Source of the DNA: Cyanidium caldarium
Lineage: Eukaryota > Rhodophyta > Bangiophyceae > Cyanidiales > Cyanidiaceae
Direction of reading: 5' to 3'
Length of the DNA: 64,000 nucleotides
Assembly: GCA_026184775.1 (NCBI GenBank)
Contig: JANCYW010000013.1
Span: 186,001 to 250,000, forward strand
This document shows, piece by piece, positions 55,364 to 64,000 of the stretch; within the stretch, counting starts at the first letter, position 1; the number at the start of each line of letters is the position of its first letter. The notes under the pieces are model-generated. The model was not told where the DNA came from and ran no database searches. It saw nothing but the letters and a program-made list of their open reading frames with translations. Both the position numbers and the translations under genes were made by a program.

Positions 55364-56623
55364 ATGGCAGCTTTAAGGGACCGAGCGGACAGGTCGGGCC
55401 CGTTGGCCGCGAAACCGAGCCCGCCGTTGCCGCTCGGCACCGAAGAGGATAACACGACCAACAGCCGCCGGCTGTCCTTCTCGGCACCGTCGATGGCCAT
55501 CGTCAGGGAGGAGACCAGGACTGTTAGGCGAGCGAGCCGCGGCGGGTCTCCGAGTCCTGCTCACGATCACGTGGGGCACTCGTCGGCAAGTCGGCCGGAA
55601 CGCTCGACGCCTCCCGCGACGCCAGCCGAGTCCCCGTCGCCACGACGAACGTGGAGTTGGTCGCAGTTGTGGCAGAGTGTCGTCGAGATAACGCGTGGCG
55701 CTCGTCGCAACCAGAACGCCTCGGAGCGCATCGACGCGCTGGAGGATGTCGCCCGTCTGTTGCCGCAGCCGGGCAACCGTGGGCGGGTGCTGGTGCTGGC
55801 CGGGGCCGGCATATCCACCGCGGCGGGCATACCGGACTTTCGCTCGCCCGGCACCGGGTTGTACGCCAACTTTCGTCGGTACGGCGCCGCGAGTCCGATG
55901 GCGCTGTTTGATATCGAGCACTTTCGGCGACATCCGGCGCCGTTCTTTCAACTGATGCACGACATGTTGGCCGAGACCGGCGGCGTGTTGCGGCCGACGC
56001 CGGCGCACCTGTTCGTGCGGCTGCTGTACGAAAAGGGTCTGTTGTTGCCTTGTTATACGCAGAATGTGGACGGGCTGGAGCGTATGGCGGGCGTGCCGGA
56101 CAAGCTGTTGGTGGAGGCGCACGGCACTTTTCACCGGGCGCACTGCGCGGAACGCCACTGCCGCGCATCGTACGATGCGGCGCGCTTGTTGCAGGCGTTG
56201 CAAGTGGGTGGCGCGATGCAGTCGCCGCCGCGCTGTGAGCGGTGCAGGCGCGGCCTGGTGAAGCCGGCCATCGTCTTCTTCGGCGAACCGCTGCCGCATC
56301 GATTCCGCGAGACGCTGCGGGCGGATGTGCGCGCCGCGAGTTTGTGTATCGTCATGGGCACGTCGCTGACAGTGGCGCCGGTGATGTACATCCCCGACAT
56401 GGTGCGCCGCGACGTACCGCGCGTGTTGTTGAACCGCACACCGGCCGGCCGCATCGGGGCGCGCCGACGCGATGGCGTGCTGCTGGGCGACGTGCAGCAT
56501 TCCGTGCAACGCTTGGCGGAGCTGTGCGGATGGGAGGCGGATTTGGGAAAGCTGCAGCGGCGGTACGGTGCCGGGCGCTCGGCGCTTCCTGACGGGGACG
56601 CTGTTTACGGTGAGGCGCGATGA
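55364..56623 (+). CDS. SIR2-family NAD-dependent protein deacetylase (class I sirtuin)
   Basis: 419 residues from ATG 55364; the frame starts 8 codons earlier only at GTG. A ~120-residue Ser/Arg-rich N-terminal extension precedes the catalytic core (about 130-390): VLAGAGISTAAGIPDFRS, TQNVDGLERMAGV, catalytic His in VEAHGTFHRAHC, zinc cysteines HCAERHC and CERC, KPAIVFFGEPLP, and VMGTSLTVAP. The order and the KPxIVFFGE motif place it with human SIRT2/SIRT3 and yeast Hst2. The N-terminal extension could be regulatory or a targeting signal. Convergent with the first glycosyltransferase-like gene (100 bp). Confidence 0.95.
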   Translation: MAALRDRADRSGPLAAKPSPPLPLGTEEDNTTNSRRLSFSAPSMAIVREETRTVRRASRGGSPSPAHDHVGHSSASRPERSTPPATPAESPSPRRTWSWSQLWQSVVEITRGARRNQNASERIDALEDVARLLPQPGNRGRVLVLAGAGISTAAGIPDFRSPGTGLYANFRRYGAASPMALFDIEHFRRHPAPFFQLMHDMLAETGGVLRPTPAHLFVRLLYEKGLLLPCYTQNVDGLERMAGVPDKLLVEAHGTFHRAHCAERHCRASYDAARLLQALQVGGAMQSPPRCERCRRGLVKPAIVFFGEPLPHRFRETLRADVRAASLCIVMGTSLTVAPVMYIPDMVRRDVPRVLLNRTPAGRIGARRRDGVLLGDVQHSVQRLAELCGWEADLGKLQRRYGAGRSALPDGDAVYGEAR

Positions 56624-56723
56624 GAAGCCGGCGTCTGGTGGCCGGTATTCTCCGGGTGCCTCTCATTTTCCGCTACACTATGTGAATGCGGCTGGGACGG
56701 GAACACATCAGATGGGGTGCCGT

Positions 56724-58565
56724 CTAACCGGCGATCCCACTCTCCTGGTCGATCAGCGCCTGCAGGGCGGGCAACTGCTGTCGCGCCAGGATGCCATCGT
56801 CGCGGTACTGCACAAAGGCCATGCGGTGGAGGTCGTGCTCACCCAGTTGGGCGGGCGGGATGGCAAACGCGTCGAGCACCTCAGACCGTTTCAGGTCGTC
56901 CACCACGGTGAGGCGTATGGCGCCGCGTTGCATGGAACCGATGGTGATGCGGCGTCCGAGCGCGTCGGCGGGGAGAATAACCTCAAAAGGACCGCCTTGG
57001 GCGGATCCGTGGCTGTGGCACGACGACAGCCACAACAGCGCGTTGAGGCCGACATGATCCACTGCGAACAGGTTCAGGTGGGCGCGCAGCTCGCCGGCTC
57101 GAAAGATCATGTACGGTGTCATGATGGAGACGCTGTGAAAGTGCATCGCGGCGGCGTAGCGGTTGATCCACTGCAGGCCGCTGTTGTGGCTGCCGAGCGG
57201 GCCGCGCACGCCCTCGTTGAGGAAGAAGAACGTTCTGTATTGCAGCGCGCGCTGGTTGAGGCGCAGCACGGTCCAGCCGTGCATGCACAGCTCGCTGAGC
57301 ATTTCGCGCTGGTGCAGCTGCACCTGCACGTTGGGCAGGGCGTCGACTCCGGCGCGTTTGATCATATCGACGACGTCGGCGTCGTACACGTTGAACAAAA
57401 AGTCCACCTGGTCGGAGGCGTTCACATGCTTCAGAAAGTGCCCGATGTTGTTGCGTTCGGCCGGCGACTGGGGCCTCCTCCAGTTCGCCACCACCAGCTT
57501 CTTGGTGCCGATCCGCTGCGGACACTCGGTGAGCGTCCGCGGCGGATGGATGTTCTCCTCCATGAGAAAGTGGTTGTGGAGCGGTGGCTCGCCGAGGTCC
57601 TCCTCGCCGTGCCGATCCATCCAGTTGGAGTAGATGAGGGTGTGCAGGTAGCTCTGCTGCCACTGCGTCTTCACGAACAACACCTCGTACGGATGCAGGT
57701 CGATGCCGTCCACGGCATTATGTCGGCTGGCGTGCGCGTGGCGGTTGCAGTTGGGTATCGCGGGCTCGGCGCCGAACGGCTTGTAGTACTTGCTCATCAG
57801 GGTGTCCACCTCCAGGCCGGCCTTGATCAGCGCTGCGCTGAGGCCGTACTCGCCGTTCACCACCACGGTGTACTTGTCGCCCACCGGATGGAACACGCCG
57901 GCGTTGCGGGCTATGCGCACGGCGTCGCGAGTGAGCGCGTAGGCGTAGCCCTCGATGCGTGGTCCCGATTCGATGGTCTCCAGCGGCGGCAGACACACCA
58001 GCGCCGCGCCGGCGCCACCCACCTTGCCCACCAGCAGCGCCTCGAACGCGTCCGTCCATCGTCGGCGCCGCATGAACTTGGGCACGAAAGGACCGCGCGC
58101 CGAAGAGTTGATGAAGAACAAGTAATGGAATTGACTCAGGGTGCCGTTCTCCTCCAGCCGGGAGAGCAGGTGGCCGTGAGCGCCGAAGTCGTACCCAAAG
58201 TTTTCCCGGTACAGGATGCGCTCCGGAGGTATCACCTCTGGCGACAGACCTTGGCATGGCGCGCAGCGGTCGCCGTTCACCACCACATAGAATACCGTGT
58301 CCGGTGAGTGATACACGCCGTGCCTCAGAAAAAACTCCAAATTGCGCACATCGTGCGGCGTCCGCTCGGTGTACGCGTATGACACCAGCCGCAGTATCGG
58401 CGGTACTGGATCGGGTGCGACGATCTCGGGCGCGACCACCGCGGACCGATCTGGCCGAATGACCTTCCACGCCACATATGCCGCCAACAGCGTCACCACG
58501 AACGCCGCGATGGCGATTCGCTGCAACACCCTGCCCGTCGGTTTAATGAGCTTGCGGCCGGCCAT
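56724..58565 (-). CDS. Putative type II membrane glycosyltransferase, tandem copy 1
   Basis: 613 residues, ATG 58565. Short cytosolic tail, one membrane span (about residues 14-35), then a lumenal part. First unit about 58-180: SYAYTERTPHDVRNLEFFLR, VVVNGDRCAPC, YRENFGYDFGAHGHLLSRL, YLFFINSSARGPFVP. This style (one-residue neighbourhoods such as N-G-Y-D-F-G-A and F-I-N-S-S-x-R-G-P) is seen in RgpF/rhamnan-type and related uncharacterised glycosyltransferases of algae and fungi. Residues about 385-490 repeat the pattern in decayed form (DFLFNVYDADVVDM, YRTFFFLNEGVRGPLG), an internal duplication. About residues 254-348 are coded by a tract nearly identical to copy 2. Golgi location and sugar transfer are inferred. 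Confidence 0.65.
   Translation of the reverse strand: MAGRKLIKPTGRVLQRIAIAAFVVTLLAAYVAWKVIRPDRSAVVAPEIVAPDPVPPILRLVSYAYTERTPHDVRNLEFFLRHGVYHSPDTVFYVVVNGDRCAPCQGLSPEVIPPERILYRENFGYDFGAHGHLLSRLEENGTLSQFHYLFFINSSARGPFVPKFMRRRRWTDAFEALLVGKVGGAGAALVCLPPLETIESGPRIEGYAYALTRDAVRIARNAGVFHPVGDKYTVVVNGEYGLSAALIKAGLEVDTLMSKYYKPFGAEPAIPNCNRHAHASRHNAVDGIDLHPYEVLFVKTQWQQSYLHTLIYSNWMDRHGEEDLGEPPLHNHFLMEENIHPPRTLTECPQRIGTKKLVVANWRRPQSPAERNNIGHFLKHVNASDQVDFLFNVYDADVVDMIKRAGVDALPNVQVQLHQREMLSELCMHGWTVLRLNQRALQYRTFFFLNEGVRGPLGSHNSGLQWINRYAAAMHFHSVSIMTPYMIFRAGELRAHLNLFAVDHVGLNALLWLSSCHSHGSAQGGPFEVILPADALGRRITIGSMQRGAIRLTVVDDLKRSEVLDAFAIPPAQLGEHDLHRMAFVQYRDDGILARQQLPALQALIDQESGIAG
57523..57806. repeat. Near-identical tract shared with 59760-60043
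   Basis: 284 bp identical to the tract in copy 2 at a constant offset of 2,237 bp except for one base (57575 T against 59812 G, changing Asn to His on the minus strand). Flanking coding sequence drops at once to clearly diverged. Confidence 0.93.
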
Positions 58566-58930
58566 GCCTCAGTGAACCGCGACAGACGTTGTGCGCGGTG
58601 AGGAGGAACGACACCGAGATGCCCGACATCGACAGCGCCGATTGGCGCCAATTTTGCCTTGCGATCGAAGCGACGTTGTGGAGCAACAATGTTGTGGGCC
58701 GAATTTCTCGGCTGGGAGAAATCGCTCGCGGTGCGTGCGACCGTTTACACGTGTGTATGGGGGGAGGCGGAAAAATGCCGATGCAGACTCCTCGGTGCGA
58801 TCAGCGGGTTCTATCTATAGCGTTTCTCGGAGATGGTGGGAGAGGCGCCATGTCCGTTTTCTACTATTCGCTGCAGGATCGGGTCTGTCACTTCGGAGAC
58901 TGCACGCCTTGTGTCCGGCACCTGTCCTCT
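58566..58930. other. Intergenic between tandem copies, no gene seen
   Basis: 365 bases, promoter of copy 1. No sequence resembling the upstream region of copy 2 was noticed by eye. Confidence 0.4.
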
Positions 58931-60808
58931 TCAGGCGCGCATCTCGCGCTGCTGATTGGCCTCCTCCATGAGCGCCATAACATCCGCCTCGACAGTGGCG
59001 CTGGGCATGTGGTCGGCGGCCAGTTCGACAAACGCCATCGACAGCAGGTTCGCGCGCCCCAGGTGCTGCGCAGGATCCGCCGTCAGGAACGCCTGCACCG
59101 CCGGCATCCGCAGGGCGTTCGCGTCCGCCATCCGCGGCGCATGTTGCTCCATGGAGGAGAGCGCCACGGCGCGCGATAGCGCCCGCGTGGCTATGGCTTC
59201 AGGTGGTGGTGGCTCGCCGGGCTCGCGCGTGCCGCAGGTCGATGCCCAGAGCAAAAAGTGGACGCCCACATGGTCCACCGCGAAGCAGTGCTCGCTCAGC
59301 CGCAGCGCTGTCACCGACTGGGACGCATCGCCGAGGCGGCCGCGCAGTGACCCGCTCAACAGCGACAGCTGCCGTCGTTGCATCTCGTCGCCGTAGCGGT
59401 CCACCCACTGCAGGCCGCTGTTGATGCCGCCGAGCGGTCCGCGCGCCCGTTCGGTCAGAAACACGATGGTGCTGTACTGAAGCGCGCGGCTGTTGAGGCG
59501 CAACACCGTCCACCCGTGCATGCACAGTGGCGGCGGCATCGACCGCGCGTGAAACAGCACCTGAACGTTCGGCAATCGCCACACGCCCGAGTGCGTCACC
59601 ATCTGCATCACCTCGTTGTCGTGCACGTTGAGCACCACATCCACGTGGCCGGTCGGGTGCAAGTGTCCCAAAAAGTGCTGGATGTTGGCGCGCTCCGCCT
59701 CTGATGCCGGCCGCCGCCAGTCCACCACCACCAGCCGCTTGGTGCCGATCCGCCACGGGCACTCGGTGAGCGTCCGCGGCGGATGGATGTTCTCCTCCAT
59801 GAGAAAGTGGTGGTGGAGCGGTGGCTCGCCGAGGTCCTCCTCGCCGTGCCGATCCATCCAGTTGGAGTAGATGAGGGTGTGCAGGTAGCTCTGCTGCCAC
59901 TGCGTCTTCACGAACAACACCTCGTACGGATGCAGGTCGATGCCGTCCACGGCATTATGTCGGCTGGCGTGCGCGTGGCGGTTGCAGTTGGGTATCGCGG
60001 GCTCGGCGCCGAACGGCTTGTAGTACTTGCTCATCAGGGTGTCGATCTGCATGCCCGCGTCTAACAGCGCCTTGCTGAGACCGTACTCACCGTGGACGAT
60101 GGCGCCGAACTTGCCGCCGCGATTGCGAAACACGCCCGCCCGTCGGGCGACTTGAACGGCCTCCTGGGTGAGGGCTACCGCGTAGCCCTCCAGCCGCGGC
60201 CCGGGGCCGCCGCGATCCTCCCGCGGCAAGCACACCAGCGAGGAGGCCACGCCGCCTACGCGGTCTGTCAGCAGCGTTTCGAACACTTCCGTCCACCGCC
60301 GATCCCGCCAGTATCGCGGCACGAATGGCCCGCGCACCGACGAGTTGATGAGGAACAGGTAGCGGTATCGCGACAGCTGGCCCGTCCGCTCCAGCCGCTC
60401 CACCAGAAAGCCGTGCGCGCCAAAGTCGTAACCAGTGTTCGTCCGATAGAAGATGCGCTCCGGCGGTAATATTTCCGGCGAGATGCTGTCGCACGGAGTG
60501 CAGCGCTCGCCGTTGACCACCAGGTAAAAGTGGACGTCGGATGCGTTGTACAGACCGTGCCGCAGGAAAAACTCCAGGTTGCGCACATCGTGCGCTGTCC
60601 GCTCCGTGTACGCATACGAAACTGCGCGCAAGGTCGGTACCGCAGAAGTGGGATCCAAAATGGCCGGCGGCAACAGCACCGGTTTACCGGACCGCCGATA
60701 CAGCACCAGCACGCTGGCGAGCGTGGCCAGCGCCGCCGCCAGCATCGCCCAAACCAGCGCTCGCCGCATGCGCTGCTCTCTAGAACGACCAGGCTGGCGC
60801 CGCAGCAT
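58931..60808 (-). CDS. Putative type II membrane glycosyltransferase, tandem copy 2
   Basis: 625 residues, ATG 60808 (alternative ATG 60769). Same layout as copy 1: basic tail, membrane span (about residues 17-36), first unit SYAYTERTAHDVRNLEFFLR, YRTNTGYDFGAHGFLVERLE, YLFLINSSVRGPFVP; second, decayed unit around residues 390-490 (VDVVLNVHDNEVMQM, YSTIVFLTERARGPLG). Outside the shared tract the two proteins differ at roughly half of the positions, and the C-terminal ~130 residues are very different. Copy 2 ends in a helical acidic/Gln tail. The pair probably arose by tandem duplication followed by divergence and partial homogenisation. Confidence 0.65.
   Translation of the reverse strand: MLRRQPGRSREQRMRRALVWAMLAAALATLASVLVLYRRSGKPVLLPPAILDPTSAVPTLRAVSYAYTERTAHDVRNLEFFLRHGLYNASDVHFYLVVNGERCTPCDSISPEILPPERIFYRTNTGYDFGAHGFLVERLERTGQLSRYRYLFLINSSVRGPFVPRYWRDRRWTEVFETLLTDRVGGVASSLVCLPREDRGGPGPRLEGYAVALTQEAVQVARRAGVFRNRGGKFGAIVHGEYGLSKALLDAGMQIDTLMSKYYKPFGAEPAIPNCNRHAHASRHNAVDGIDLHPYEVLFVKTQWQQSYLHTLIYSNWMDRHGEEDLGEPPLHHHFLMEENIHPPRTLTECPWRIGTKRLVVVDWRRPASEAERANIQHFLGHLHPTGHVDVVLNVHDNEVMQMVTHSGVWRLPNVQVLFHARSMPPPLCMHGWTVLRLNSRALQYSTIVFLTERARGPLGGINSGLQWVDRYGDEMQRRQLSLLSGSLRGRLGDASQSVTALRLSEHCFAVDHVGVHFLLWASTCGTREPGEPPPPEAIATRALSRAVALSSMEQHAPRMADANALRMPAVQAFLTADPAQHLGRANLLSMAFVELAADHMPSATVEADVMALMEEANQQREMRA
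59760..60043. repeat. Near-identical tract shared with 57523-57806
   Basis: Second member of the pair described at 57523-57806; same orientation, inside copy 2 coding sequence. Confidence 0.93.
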
Positions 60809-61466
60809 GGAATGGCGCAGGTTGGAAGGGATGACCGGGCGTCAGACTTCAAAACCGCGCGGCACCCACGCGAACCCGAAACGCGTGGGAGTGGTCGTCT
60901 CTCCCTCTGCCCGTGTGTGTGGGGGTGCTCGCCTGCCCGCTGCCCGATTCGATGTTCGACTTGCCGCGCGATCGGCCCCCCGGCGGGTGCCCATCGCCGA
61001 GGACACGGTCGGGGCACAGCGCACACCGGATGGCGGCGCGTGCCGCCGAGTGAGAACCGGAGGATATAGAGGACGGAACGTGTCTGGCGAGGGAGGTATG
61101 TAGTGACGTAGAGAGAGGGAGAGAGGAGAGCGGGATTGAGTCGTTCAGGCGGAGGACGCGAAAGTGCTGGCAAGCGACGCGTCCCTTCCCATCGGTAGGT
61201 CCGATCATTGCGGTGGATACAGAGCACCCACCCTACCACGACTCGTCACGTTGGTCGTCGCCTGAGACCTGCGCCCGTTCCCCCGTCTCCGGGTGCAGCT
61301 CTCGCTGTCCATCGCGCCGCCGACGGTCTTCTCAGGCAGGCCGATTCGACGCGCGCATCGGTTTCGGTGCCGGATATTGCGGCGCCTCGGTTGTACGGCG
61401 ACGGGTCACGGGCGCTCTGAATGCCGCTTTCCGCACGTTGGGGCGAGCACCTACACTGGACATCTC
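60809..61466. other. Divergent intergenic region with GA-rich tract
   Basis: 658 bases between copy 2 and the next plus-strand gene, the longest gap in the window. A GA-rich tract lies at about 61111-61136. Open frames are shadows with no domain; nothing else recognised. Confidence 0.45.
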
Positions 61467-62774
61467 ATGGCGCAGATGAATGCGGTGCGGTGCGAGGCAC
61501 TTTTGGGCGGGAAAGGGGACGGTGGTGCAGCGCCGTGCGCTGCGCCGGCTCGCGACTGGAGCTGGCTGGGCGCGACGCTGGTGGCCATTCTATTCGCCAC
61601 GCTGTACACGTTGGAGCGTCTGCGCACGTACGTGTTGCGCACGCGTTTGCGGCGGCAGCTGCAGTTGCCGGTGCGATGGGGTGCGGTGGGGGCGGGGAAG
61701 GGGTGCGGCGCGGGGTGGGACCGGGCCATCGCTGCAGGCGGAGGTGCCTGGGCCGGCAAGCGTCTGGCGTTGGACGCACCGTCGGGGATGCGGCGCCGTT
61801 CCCGTCCGAGTCGCGCATCGACCGCGGCCTCTTCATCGGACGTAACGCGCGTGCCGGTTACCGTGGCCATTGGCAGCGAAGAGGATGGATCGGCGGCTGA
61901 CCGACCCACCTCGGGAGCCAGCCCCGACAGCGAGGCCACCCGCGAGGTGGACGTGGCGGAACCGGCGACCTCCACGACGGCGCACGTCCACGAGCGGAAG
62001 CCGTCACCGAGTCGTATGTCGGAGGAACCGCCGAGCCAGCCTGAGCGACCGTTGTGGGAGGCGCTGGAGCGCGAACGGGCGCGGCGACGTATAGCTGAGC
62101 GCCGCTCCGGCCGCCTCTACGAAGAGTGGTTGCAGTACCTGGCGGAACTGTCGGGCAGTGATCTGGCGCGCGAGCTGGCTATGGAGCGCCTGCAGTACGG
62201 TCGCGCGCGCAGCGGGTCCGCCGCGGCCGCTGCCGCCGCCGGGTCAACCACGAGTGAGACGGCAAGCACAAGGGAGGGGGGAGACGGATCGCCCGAGGCC
62301 GCCTCGGAAATGTCGCTATTGCGTGATGTGGACGCCATTCGCCAACGTCAGGCGACGCGGGCACGTAAGCGGTTTAGCGGCCGGGCGCGAGCGGCGCCCG
62401 AAGATGCCGCATCGACAGCGCCGATATCGGCCGAGCCGCACCCGCCGGAGGTCGACTCTCCGAGCCGAGTCGGTCTCGGCCGCGGCATCGCAGTGCAGGA
62501 GGGCGACGGCACGCACACGCCGGTGCGATGGTCCGGCATGTCGTCGTCGTCGTCCCTGTCGAGCGGCACGCCGTCGCCCACCCGAGACCCGCTCAACACC
62601 TCCCTATCGACCGGCCGGGCGTCGGCGGACCGTTGGCGGACGGGCGCGGCGAGCGTGGCGCTGGCGTGGGATCGGTTGTATCACGGCAGTGCCGACCTGT
62701 CGGGCGTGTATCCGCGGCAATGGGAAGAGTGCACGGCGTCGCAAACGTCAACGGGAAAGCGTGCATACCCGTGA
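61467..62774 (+). CDS. Uncharacterised single-span membrane protein
   Basis: 435 residues from ATG 61467 (a second ATG at 61476); the frame is open further upstream with Arg/Cys-rich unsupported sequence. One membrane span near residues 32-52 (WLGATLVAILFATLYTLERL), then a basic stretch and a long Ser/Pro/Arg-rich low-complexity region. A helical charged block (about 195-250, LWEALERERARRRIAERRSG then LYEEWLQYLAELSGSDLARE) looks like a coiled coil. The end VALAWDRLYHGSADLSGVYP appears conserved in style. No family recognised. Confidence 0.5.
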   Translation: MAQMNAVRCEALLGGKGDGGAAPCAAPARDWSWLGATLVAILFATLYTLERLRTYVLRTRLRRQLQLPVRWGAVGAGKGCGAGWDRAIAAGGGAWAGKRLALDAPSGMRRRSRPSRASTAASSSDVTRVPVTVAIGSEEDGSAADRPTSGASPDSEATREVDVAEPATSTTAHVHERKPSPSRMSEEPPSQPERPLWEALERERARRRIAERRSGRLYEEWLQYLAELSGSDLARELAMERLQYGRARSGSAAAAAAAGSTTSETASTREGGDGSPEAASEMSLLRDVDAIRQRQATRARKRFSGRARAAPEDAASTAPISAEPHPPEVDSPSRVGLGRGIAVQEGDGTHTPVRWSGMSSSSSLSSGTPSPTRDPLNTSLSTGRASADRWRTGAASVALAWDRLYHGSADLSGVYPRQWEECTASQTSTGKRAYP

Positions 62775-62951
62775 GAGGATCCGATGGATCGCTGCGCCCG
62801 ATCCGATGAGAGCGGCACTTGTCAGAGAGGCCAAAGCGGATGATCCGTTCACCCGAACGTGTGCACATGTTGTGGAGCGAATGCTGTCCCGAGTGTAACG
62901 TTGAATTCTTCGTTGTACCGTCTTCATCCTGCATTCTTTACACCTCCCCGG

Positions 62952-64000
62952 TTATAACAAGTGATGGTCCTGCATGAGTTGGGCGTCCTCGTCCGAGTCG
63001 GTGCCCGAGGAAGTGCCCTCCGAGGCGCGACCACCACCACCACCACCACCACCACCACGACGCGATGCGCGCAGTCGGGCACTCCATCGCGCCGATGTGG
63101 GCTGGATGCCGGTCGGTCCCGACACCGCTCGCTCGACGGGCAGGTCAGCGTCGACGGGAGCCACGGTATCGGGCACCGGCGGTGCTGGCTGCGTACCTCC
63201 CACACCGTCCGGGGTGACACCAGGTGCTGGCGCCGTTGTAGTAGATACTTCGGCGGCATGCCCTGCTTCAGCAGGCGCCAAAGGCGGCGGTGGCTGCGGC
63301 GATGGTGATGGCGCGGGCGATGGGATCAACGGAGAGGCGACGGCGCCCTCCTTCCCGCTACCGGCGCGGCGCGCGCCGCCCTCGTAGAACGGATCGTGCA
63401 GGCCGGCGACGCCGCCACCAAACGACGACAGCAAGTCCCGCAGGCGGGCATCACGGGGATCGAACCACAACACCGTGTACTGCCCGGCGCCCGCAGTAGA
63501 CAACTTGCGCATCGACGCGCCGGCGGTCCTCGCCTCCGCCAGCCCATTGTACAGATCGATGGGCGATGGCACCCGGCGCGCGGCACTGCCACCCGCAGCA
63601 GCACCAAAAGCGCTGCTCTCGCGCAGTCGCTGCCAGTCGGAAACATATTCCACACCGCTCTCGGGGCGCTCCATCCACCGATGCGCCTCGTCCGCGCCCG
63701 ATGACAAGCCGCGACCGTGCACCGTCTCCTCGTCGCCCGCCCAGGACGTCTCCGGCAGCCGTACGGAACGATGCGAGCGACCGCGCCCACCGCTGGCCAC
63801 ATCCACTCGGATGAGCGCCGGCGCGGCCACCCGTCGCACCGTCTCGCCGCTGGACGCGTCCACGTTCACCCCCGGGTCGAGCGGGTGCAGGGGCGCGACA
63901 GACGATACCGTCGGCGCCCCGGCGCCCACCCGCGGATGGTGGAAAAAGTAGGGCGTGTCCTCGGTGGTCACCGTCAGCACGCGACAACGCACTGGCGCGT
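62952..64000 (-). CDS. Uncharacterised low-complexity protein, 5' end outside the window
   Basis: Frame open to the right edge, so the start is missing; about 349 residues are visible. The visible N-terminal part (RVLTVTTEDTPYFFHHPRVG) and the block GQYTVLWFDPRDARLRDLLSS look like folded protein; between and after them are Pro/Ala/Ser-rich linkers. A run of nine Gly coded by a pure ACC repeat (63029-63058 region) precedes an acidic end (GTDSDEDAQLMQDHHLL). No domain recognised. Convergent with the preceding gene. Confidence 0.5.
   Translation of the reverse strand, partial: APVRCRVLTVTTEDTPYFFHHPRVGAGAPTVSSVAPLHPLDPGVNVDASSGETVRRVAAPALIRVDVASGGRGRSHRSVRLPETSWAGDEETVHGRGLSSGADEAHRWMERPESGVEYVSDWQRLRESSAFGAAAGGSAARRVPSPIDLYNGLAEARTAGASMRKLSTAGAGQYTVLWFDPRDARLRDLLSSFGGGVAGLHDPFYEGGARRAGSGKEGAVASPLIPSPAPSPSPQPPPPLAPAEAGHAAEVSTTTAPAPGVTPDGVGGTQPAPPVPDTVAPVDADLPVERAVSGPTGIQPTSARWSARLRASRRGGGGGGGGGRASEGTSSGTDSDEDAQLMQDHHLL
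63029..63058. repeat. (ACC)n repeat coding poly-Gly
   Basis: Nine to ten ACC units within the partial gene at the right edge, read as Gly on the minus strand. Confidence 0.85.

Noticed and set aside
57523-60043. Reading the shared 284-bp tract as a mobile element
   Set aside because: It lies in frame within homologous positions of two paralogues, has no terminal repeats or target duplication, and is best explained by gene conversion.
63450-63475. GGATCGAACC resembling a tRNA B box
   Set aside because: Inside the coding frame at the right edge, without the other tRNA arms.

Overview
The window reads as a nuclear chromosome segment of a compact, GC-rich, essentially intron-free photosynthetic eukaryote. 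The gene set is eukaryotic throughout: RNA polymerase I, TFIID/SAGA, Elongator, Sec61, ER signal peptidase, dolichol glycosylation, prenylation, ribosome biogenesis and Fanconi repair. Several genes point to a plastid: a RelA/SpoT homologue of the HD-synthetase-TGS-ACT type, a SufE-BolA fusion, and a kinase whose C-lobe resembles thylakoid STN7/STN8. Gene density (37 genes in 64 kb, all readable as single exons, on both strands, with many intergenic gaps below 300 bp) fits best with a cyanidiophycean red alga (Cyanidioschyzon/Cyanidium type). The lineage is an inference, not something proved by the sequence.

Layout. 0-10.5 kb: 3' part of the Pol I second-largest subunit, GON4L-like SANT protein, Sec61 gamma, ALG10, a DHYC palmitoyltransferase, ELP2. 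10.6-19.6 kb: RSH (p)ppGpp enzyme, phosphoethanolamine cytidylyltransferase, farnesyltransferase beta, mitochondrial intermediate peptidase. 19.9-28.5 kb: a DnaJ-type zinc-finger membrane protein, two poorly known proteins, TRM1, Sec61 beta, ESF1, mitochondrial uL29. 29-34 kb: an orphan 794-residue protein, a small membrane protein, an IF1-like ATPase inhibitor candidate and class III alcohol dehydrogenase. 34-43 kb: NVL/RIX7, a FANCD2 homologue, Nopp140/SRP40, a small orphan. 43-52.7 kb: SEC11, SufE-BolA, mitochondrial ClpB (HSP78 type), TAF12, NFX1, the STN-like kinase. 52.8-64 kb: a triple-SANT corepressor-like protein, a SIR2 deacetylase, two tandem paralogous putative glycosyltransferases, a membrane orphan and an orphan cut by the right edge.

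The genes do not form one pathway. Themes recur: ribosome production (Pol I, ESF1, NVL, Nopp140), ER protein handling (Sec61 beta and gamma, SEC11, ALG10), mitochondrial maintenance (MIP, ClpB, uL29m, IF1-like) and plastid regulation. The most notable observations are a Pol I subunit whose C-terminal zinc ribbon has lost all its cysteines, a FANCD2 homologue that seems to lack the loop carrying the ubiquitin-acceptor lysine, and two tandem glycosyltransferase-like genes sharing a 284-bp tract with one mismatch inside otherwise diverged coding sequence (gene conversion). I found no tRNA, rRNA, CRISPR array or transposable element. ATG starts were chosen by reading the bases; several longer open frames begin only at GTG, TTG or CTG and were shortened accordingly.
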